From positions 3,069-8,108 of the forward strand of contig DOMW01000208.1 of assembly GCA_003510345.1 (NCBI GenBank): a stretch of 5,040 bases of DNA, written 5' to 3'. A program made the translations under genes and the position numbers. How positions within the stretch are numbered: the first letter of the stretch is position 1; each line of letters starts with the position of its first letter. The notes below the pieces were generated by a model that was not told the DNA's origin, ran no database searches, and saw only the letters and a list, made by a program, of their open reading frames with translations. This document shows positions 1 to 3,157 of the stretch, in pieces. Source of the stretch: Clostridiales bacterium. Its GTDB lineage: Bacteria > Bacillota > Clostridia > Christensenellales > Christensenellaceae.

Positions 1-369
1 ATCCCAAAAGACTACTACCCGGATGAAAAGGTGCTGGCGTTTGCCAACGGCTACAAAAACTTTTTGATCACGCAGGATGTACACGAAGCCGCGAAAGACG
101 CGGATGTGCTGATCACGGACGTATGGGCCTCTATGGGCCACGAAGAGCAAATCGCGCAGCGCAAAGCCGCGTTTAAGGGTATGCAAATAAACCGGGGTGT
201 GATGGAGGTTGCGAAGCCGGACGCGATGGTGCAGCATTGCCTGCCCGCGCACAAGGGCGAGGAGATCACGCGGGATGTGTTTGAAGCGCACGCCCGGGAG
301 ATTTTTGATGAAGCGGAAAACCGCCTGCACGCCCAGAAAGCGGTGCTTACCACGTTGATGGGCGGGTAA
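1..369 (+). CDS. argF: Ornithine carbamoyltransferase, C-terminal part (5' end outside window)
   Basis: Joins ornithine and carbamoyl phosphate to give citrulline in the cytoplasm (arginine biosynthesis, or the reverse step in arginine deiminase catabolism). The frame is open from base 1, so the start lies upstream; 122 residues are visible of a family usually 300-340 long. This is the ornithine-binding domain. DVWASMG (visible residues 40-46) is the Asp and SMG-loop region that contacts ornithine. HCLPA (79-83) carries the catalytic-site cysteine Cys80. ENRLHAQKA near the end contains the conserved Arg (108) that faces the active site. All key residues in this part are intact, so it looks functional. 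The gene ends only 30 bases from the stop of a convergent gene, with no clear GC-rich terminator between them. Family assignment is very secure; argF rather than a catabolic arcB-type enzyme is inference, because the neighbours upstream are not visible. Confidence 0.95.
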   Translation: MPKDYYPDEKVLAFANGYKNFLITQDVHEAAKDADVLITDVWASMGHEEQIAQRKAAFKGMQINRGVMEVAKPDAMVQHCLPAHKGEEITRDVFEAHAREIFDEAENRLHAQKAVLTTLMGG

Positions 370-399
370 GGGAAGTTAGAGCTACTTGACAAATTAATA

Positions 400-1059
400 T
401 TATTTTAATGGACGCTGTTTTTTCATTGGTATTGCTTGTAGCAATCCGCCTGTAATTTTGCCGCCTGTAATCCGGTTGCATACGAATTTTGCTGGAAAAT
501 AGCTTATATAATTATCTTCTCGCTCATAAGTGTCTGGAGTTATATATGCATAAATCCTTGTCGTATCATAAGCTCTAAAGCTATCAACAGAAAGTATGGA
601 AGTATCTACTGCCCCGATGGGGAACAACAGTCTGTCAAATGCTTTACTACTCGACCAATGTTGTCTAATTCGTCGCATAATATCGTTGGTTGTTCCACTA
701 TAAAGCTGACAATACTCATCAAGCACCATCATATAGTAACCGGATTTTCCAGCGCAAATATTGAGGCCAGATATTTGTCTAAATCTTTGGTGCTTTTTAA
801 GAAATGTAGTTATGGATGTATTAAATTCTTTGCGATTTAATGTTGAAAAAAACTTCATGTTCAAATCGAAATTTTTCAAGCAATCATCAAGATGTTTTGC
901 ACACCATTCATCTGAATAATATATGCCCTCTTTATCGGTATAAGTGATATTCTGGAAAGGAACCAGAGAATTTTTGTTGTTGACTATCGCATAGTTTTCT
1001 TGTGTTAATTTTAGTCCGTGCTTTCCATCAAGGACGGTTACACTAAAATGGGTTGGCAA
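400..1059 (-). CDS. GIY-YIG nuclease-like domain protein, AT-rich
   Basis: A 219-residue protein with an unrecognised N-terminal region (about 1-100) followed by a probable GIY-YIG domain (about 105-200). The signature elements appear in order but are altered: GYY (107-109) for GIY, then YSG (120-122) for YIG, followed by the helix NDIMRRIRQH with the expected Arg (130). EREDNYI then supplies the likely metal-binding Glu (181), and CNRITGG (194-200) matches the common N..GG ending of this fold. Known members cleave DNA, often as repair, restriction or homing enzymes; the actual substrate here is unknown. The start is TTG at 1057-1059, chosen because an excellent SD sequence (GGAGG) lies 8 bases upstream and no in-frame ATG occurs before residue 68. 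Base composition is plainly more AT-rich than the flanking genes, which suggests recent acquisition. It lies downstream of the tRNA-Leu gene on the same strand but has its own promoter. Fold assignment is moderately sure; function is not known. Confidence 0.75.
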   Translation of the reverse strand: MPTHFSVTVLDGKHGLKLTQENYAIVNNKNSLVPFQNITYTDKEGIYYSDEWCAKHLDDCLKNFDLNMKFFSTLNRKEFNTSITTFLKKHQRFRQISGLNICAGKSGYYMMVLDEYCQLYSGTTNDIMRRIRQHWSSSKAFDRLLFPIGAVDTSILSVDSFRAYDTTRIYAYITPDTYEREDNYISYFPAKFVCNRITGGKITGGLLQAIPMKKQRPLK

Positions 1060-1065
1060 AACAGT

Positions 1066-1074
1066 CCCCTCCCT
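1066..1074 (-). promoter_or_regulatory. Ribosome binding site fixing a TTG start
   Basis: The minus strand reads AGGGAGGGG, containing GGAGG, with 8 bases between GGAGG and the TTG at 1057-1059. This is the only good SD-start pair at this end of the gene and is the reason for calling a TTG start. Confidence 0.7.
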
Positions 1075-1109
1075 CTATCTGCTACGATACCCAGTTTTAT
1101 CTTAACTTG

Positions 1110-1138
1110 ATTATATACCGTCAAAAGCAAGAGAACAA
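1110..1138 (-). promoter_or_regulatory. Probable sigma-A promoter of the GIY-YIG gene
   Basis: On the minus strand there is a perfect -10 box TATAAT (1110-1115) and, 17 bases upstream, a weak -35 TTGTTC (1133-1138). Transcription would start near 1103 and give a leader of about 45 bases. It lies after the tRNA terminator, so the gene is probably transcribed separately from the tRNA. Confidence 0.5.
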
Positions 1139-1171
1139 GCACAACGCCTGCCCTTTCGACTTCATTTCAGA

Positions 1172-1214
1172 TATAAAACAAACCCGAACCCCCTGCCAAC
1201 TGGCACAGGGTTCG
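1172..1214 (-). terminator. Intrinsic terminator of the tRNA-Leu gene
   Basis: On the minus strand an outer 7-bp stem CGAACCC/GGGTTCG (1208-1214 with 1185-1191) encloses an inner 5-bp stem TGCCA/TGGCA with a two-base loop, separated by a 2x2 internal mismatch. It is followed by the T-rich tail GGTTTGTTTTAT. It starts 14 bases past the CCA end of the tRNA, so it matches a tRNA terminator well. Confidence 0.85.
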
Positions 1215-1227
1215 GATTATCATGGTT

Positions 1228-1312
1228 TGGTGCGGTCAGAGGGACTTGAACCCTCACGTCTTTTGACACATGATCCTTAGTCATGCCTGTCTGCCAATTC
1301 CAGCATGACCGC
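1228..1312 (-). tRNA. tRNA-Leu, anticodon AAG, CCA encoded
   Basis: A complete class II tRNA of 85 bases can be folded by eye on the minus strand. The acceptor stem GCGGTCA/TGACCGC is 7 perfect pairs followed by A73 and an encoded CCA. The D-arm contains AATTGGCAGAC, typical of leucine tRNAs. The anticodon stem CATGA/TCATG is perfect around the loop CTAAGGA, giving anticodon AAG at 1276-1278 with G37. The long variable arm (GTC-AAAA-GAC) and the T-arm GAGGG-TTCAAGT-CCCTC are both intact. A73 and the long variable arm agree with leucine identity. Anticodon AAG would read CUU, and more CUN codons if A34 is deaminated to inosine. The gene has its own promoter and terminator. Confidence 0.96.
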
Positions 1313-1337
1313 AACTGTATTTCATTCAGCAAGAAAT

Positions 1338-1366
1338 AGTATAATTTACACAGGCGCTAAAGTCAA
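1338..1366 (-). promoter_or_regulatory. Strong sigma-A promoter of tRNA-Leu
   Basis: The minus strand has TTGACT (1361-1366), a 17-base spacer and TATACT (1338-1343): 5/6 matches in each box at the ideal spacing. The -10 box ends 25 bases before the tRNA 5' end, leaving a short precursor leader. Confidence 0.88.
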
Positions 1367-1385
1367 TACAAACCTTGGCGCGGTA

Positions 1386-1414
1386 TTGAATACCAGCCGT
1401 TTATCGTGTATAGT
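1386..1414 (+). promoter_or_regulatory. Sigma-A promoter of the lipoprotein gene
   Basis: TTGAAT (1386-1391), a 17-base spacer and TATAGT (1409-1414). It is back to back with the tRNA promoter, the -35 boxes being 19 bases apart, so this is a compact divergent promoter region. The start of transcription would be near 1421, about 43 bases before the ATG. Confidence 0.8.
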
Positions 1415-1463
1415 TTAAGTGTAATGGCTTGTAGTGAATGATTTTTTGATTTGGAGAAAGCGT

Positions 1464-1859
1464 ATGAAGCGAATACCGATACTGTTACTCTGCATAGCTC
1501 TGGCCATCTGCCTTGGGGCCTGCGCAGCCGAAGAGACGCCGGAGGAAGGGAACCTCCCGTCGCCCGATGAGCCGGAGCCGGTGAAGATCGAAAAAACGAT
1601 CGCGGGTATGATCGATAGCGCGGAGGACACGGATGCCGGTGTGCGGCTTTTGGTCACGGCGGGTGAAAATGACCGGTCGGTTTACGGGCAGGCGTATGTA
1701 TTGATCGACGGCAATACTTCTGTGGGTGAAATAGGCCAATATTTTAACGATACCGCATCCGCGTTTAAACCAGGGGCTGTTATCACGGTGTATACGGACG
1801 GCGCGGGCGCGCAGGGCGAGCCGCCCGAGCTTTATGCGGTGTTGATACAGTTGGCGTGA
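1464..1859 (+). CDS. Small secreted lipoprotein, possible DUF3221 (YobA-like) domain
   Basis: A 131-residue predicted lipoprotein. Residues 2-3 are Lys-Arg, 4-16 form a hydrophobic core, and LGAC (17-20) is a clear lipobox, so Cys20 should be lipidated and the protein anchored on the outer face of the membrane. Residues 21-40 are an acidic, Pro-rich linker. The remaining ~90 residues form a compact beta-rich pattern (AYVLIDGNT, then a pG-x-VITVYTDG segment, then PPELYAVLI), resembling the DUF3221 family of Gram-positive lipoproteins. That match is by pattern only. The start is the ATG at 1464 because GGAG at 1453-1456 sits 7 bases upstream; a GTG ten codons earlier lacks an SD and would spoil the signal peptide. 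The gene is monocistronic, between its own promoter and a terminator. Role unknown. Confidence 0.85.
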   Translation: MKRIPILLLCIALAICLGACAAEETPEEGNLPSPDEPEPVKIEKTIAGMIDSAEDTDAGVRLLVTAGENDRSVYGQAYVLIDGNTSVGEIGQYFNDTASAFKPGAVITVYTDGAGAQGEPPELYAVLIQLA

Positions 1860-1917
1860 GACGGGAAACCGGAACCACTTTTGCGGCGGGCGCAAACGTT
1901 TTTAGGAATATCAATAA

Positions 1918-1958
1918 GAAAACGCAAGATCATTTCGCGGTCTTGCGTTCTCTTTTTT
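1918..1958 (+). terminator. Intrinsic terminator, possibly bidirectional
   Basis: The 9-bp perfect stem AACGCAAGA/TCTTGCGTT (1921-1929 with 1941-1949) has an 11-base loop, followed by CTC and six T. It ends the lipoprotein transcript. Read on the minus strand it is followed by TTCTTATTGATATT, which is less T-rich, so it may also stop the convergent transporter transcript. Confidence 0.88.
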
Positions 1959-1979
1959 ATACGGCAGCCATCCCCAATA

Positions 1980-2579
1980 TTACTTGATAAGGGGCGCAGG
2001 AATGGGGAACACGGTTCTGCCGAGCGACGCGTTTACCACCATCGCGGCCGCGAGGTAGATCGTGAGACAGCCCGAAAGCAGCATCAAAACGGCGGGAACC
2101 ATAGACATGGATGCCGGGATGAGCTTAAGGTCGAGCAGCGTGACAAACGGCAGAGCGGCGTCCAGTATAAAAAGAACGGCGACAAGCAGTTTGCTGGATT
2201 TGAAAAAAGCGGGCGTCCAGAGGATTGTGGATAGGGTAAGGACAATCCACACATAGCCGTCTATTCTACCGTCAACGTCCAGCCCTTCTTTGGCGACCCA
2301 CCATTTTACAAGGAGCAGTATCCCGCTGATCAGCATAAAGAACGAGGAAAAAAAGAGGAACGTGTTGCCGCCCGCCGCGTTACCGCTTCTAAGGTCGAGC
2401 AGCGCGACAATGATCTGGACGAAAAAACCGCCGATCAGCCAAAAACCCGCGTACAGCCGCGCGGACGAATCGACCGCGCCGGAAAGCAGGGCGAAAAAAA
2501 CGAATGTGGCCATGGCAAGCGCGACAAGGCCTGCCGGTGTGGGGTTTGCCCATTTTACGGGCGTTTGATTTTCTGACAT
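1980..2579 (-). CDS. Acetate uptake transporter family protein (GPR1/FUN34/YaaH, SatP-like)
   Basis: A 199-residue integral membrane protein of the AceTr family, whose characterised members (E. coli SatP, yeast Ady2) move acetate or succinate with protons across the cytoplasmic membrane. The family signature is present as NPTPAGL (12-18) just before helix 1. AGFWLIGGFFVQIIVALLDLRSGN (44-67) aligns with the family's helix 2 and GN loop, and YLAAAMVVNASLGRTVFP (175-192) with its conserved C-terminus. Six hydrophobic segments are visible: about 17-36, 45-61, 74-91, 108-126, 130-148 and 158-182, matching the family fold and size. The start is the ATG at 2577-2579 with GGAGG 8 bases upstream; an ATG five codons earlier overlaps the SD and is unlikely. 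It is monocistronic and convergent with the lipoprotein gene. The family is sure; the substrate is inference, so no symbol is given. Confidence 0.9.
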   Translation of the reverse strand: MSENQTPVKWANPTPAGLVALAMATFVFFALLSGAVDSSARLYAGFWLIGGFFVQIIVALLDLRSGNAAGGNTFLFFSSFFMLISGILLLVKWWVAKEGLDVDGRIDGYVWIVLTLSTILWTPAFFKSSKLLVAVLFILDAALPFVTLLDLKLIPASMSMVPAVLMLLSGCLTIYLAAAMVVNASLGRTVFPIPAPLIK

Positions 2580-2622
2580 TGCATATACCTCCAAATTGCG
2601 TGATGGTTTTCAAGCAACCACT

Positions 2623-2628
2623 AGTATA
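2623..2628 (-). promoter_or_regulatory. Extended -10 promoter of the transporter gene
   Basis: The minus strand reads TGC-TATACT, an extended -10 element. No good -35 is visible 16-18 bases further upstream, which is usual for extended -10 promoters. The start of transcription would be near 2616, about 37 bases before the ATG. Confidence 0.55.
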
Positions 2629-2727
2629 GCACAGCGGGGGATTGGGGGATAGTTTTTTTCGTGTGTGGAGTGGCTGCTTAATACTAATTCTTCTCTAAAA
2701 TGACAGTAAAAAGTGTGAAATAATAGA

Positions 2728-2767
2728 AATATCTCATGTTTGTTTTTAGATATTCCCCAAAGGAATA
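2728..2767. repeat. Two overlapping, mutually exclusive inverted repeats
   Basis: AATATCT (2728-2734) is the exact complement of AGATATT (2748-2754), with a 13-base loop. TATTCC (2751-2756) is the exact complement of GGAATA (2762-2767), with a 5-base loop. They share the TATT at 2751-2754, so only one can form at a time. No T-run follows on the plus strand. Confidence 0.5.
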
Positions 2768-2799
2768 CCCCGATAGACAACTGTGGAATATTTCGATAA
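2762..2799. repeat. Direct repeat GGAATA-N3-CGATA, two copies 23 bp apart
   Basis: Copies at 2762-2775 and 2785-2798 share GGAATA and CGATA around a variable triplet (CCC or TTT). The 23-bp period is close to two helical turns. A related GGATATTTC occurs at 2855-2863. A transcription-factor site is possible but unproven. Confidence 0.4.
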
Positions 2800-2842
2800 G
2801 TCCATGCTTCTGCTGTGCTTTTTCAATTTGAGCATTATTACT

Positions 2843-2911
2843 AACCGCGCAAACCGGATATTTCTACCAATCTGCGAAAGCACGCAAAACGCGGATAATA
2901 TGCGGTTTTTT
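2843..2911 (+). terminator. Terminator-like structure with alternative pairings
   Basis: AACCGC (2843-2848) can pair with GCGGTT (2902-2907), which runs into six T (2906-2911). Alternatively CCGCG (2845-2849) can pair with CGCGG (2890-2894). A small TGC-GAAA-GCA hairpin (2873-2882) lies inside. No plus-strand gene lies directly upstream, so it may insulate the flagellin promoter or end an unannotated short RNA. It is weak as a terminator because of the long 53-base loop. Confidence 0.3.
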
Positions 2912-2965
2912 ACGTGTGGTTTATGAATGGGGAAGCAAATGGGATATTTTTTTATAGAAATCGGC

Positions 2966-2992
2966 TAAAGTTTTTCAAAACGGTGCCGATAG
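2966..2992 (+). promoter_or_regulatory. SigD (sigma-28) flagellar promoter
   Basis: TAAA (2966-2969), a spacer of exactly 15 bases and GCCGATAG (2985-2992) fit the sigma-28 consensus TAAA-N15-GCCGATAA with one mismatch. This is the class of promoter expected for a flagellin gene. The start of transcription would be near 2999, giving a leader of about 160 bases. It implies flagellin expression only after hook completion, when the anti-sigma factor FlgM is exported or inactivated. Confidence 0.88.
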
Positions 2993-2998
2993 AGAAAG

Positions 2999-3157
2999 TA
3001 ACGGATGAACCGGAAGATGTTCCCGGAGGCGAGGATGCCAAAGGATGTATGGCAAGAGGCCGGTTCTCACTCGTTTTTTTTGATGGCAGGATGCCGAAAA
3101 ATCTAATTGAATGATTCAGCGGTATGGATGCCAGAGAAAAAAAGGAGATAATTTAAA
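2999..3157 (+). promoter_or_regulatory. Structured flagellin 5' leader with possible CsrA sites
   Basis: The leader has GGATG at 3003, 3033, 3043, 3089 and 3126. At 3041-3049 the loop AAGGATGTA sits on a perfect TGCCA/TGGCA stem (3036-3040 with 3050-3054), and AAGGATGT matches the 3' eight positions of the CsrA consensus. GGCA-GGA-TGCC (3085-3095) and GGTA-TGGA-TGCC (3121-3132) are further small hairpins showing GGA in the loop. GAACCGG/CCGGTTC (3007-3013 with 3060-3066) can enclose the first hairpin, and eight T follow at 3074-3081. The SD AAAGGAG (3141-3147), 10 bases before the ATG, also carries GGA. CsrA control of hag through leader GGA sites, relieved by FliW, is established in Bacillus subtilis; its presence here is inference. 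Confidence 0.5.

Larger units (their letters stand above)
2640..2965. other. AT-rich intergenic region without a convincing gene
   Basis: I find no ORF here with a start, SD and plausible protein on either strand. The region contains overlapping inverted repeats, a pair of direct repeats and a terminator-like structure (listed separately). It is the upstream control region of the flagellin gene, lying between two divergent units, so it may hold regulator-binding sites. Confidence 0.6.

Noticed and set aside
51..392. 113-codon minus-strand ORF across the argF end
   Set aside because: It is the antisense shadow of a well-conserved ornithine carbamoyltransferase.
386..414. TTGACA after the argF stop as a -35 box
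   Set aside because: No -10 box lies at 16-18 bases (the sequence there is TGGACG), and the downstream gene is on the opposite strand.
1053..1280. 75-codon plus-strand ORF
   Set aside because: It covers the tRNA terminator and the antisense of the tRNA, so it is not a gene.
1485..1895. 136-codon minus-strand ORF opposite the lipoprotein
   Set aside because: The plus strand has a promoter, SD, signal peptide with lipobox and terminator; the minus frame has none of these.
2849..2911. Canonical c-di-GMP-I (GEMM) riboswitch
   Set aside because: GCAAACC and ACGCAAA are present, but the GG partner needed just before ACGCAAA is missing, the GAAA loop sits on only three pairs, and there is no second hairpin with the receptor.
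2914..3114. 66-codon ORF upstream of flagellin
   Set aside because: It has no SD, starts upstream of the SigD promoter and runs across the promoter and the structured leader; the translation shows no recognisable pattern.
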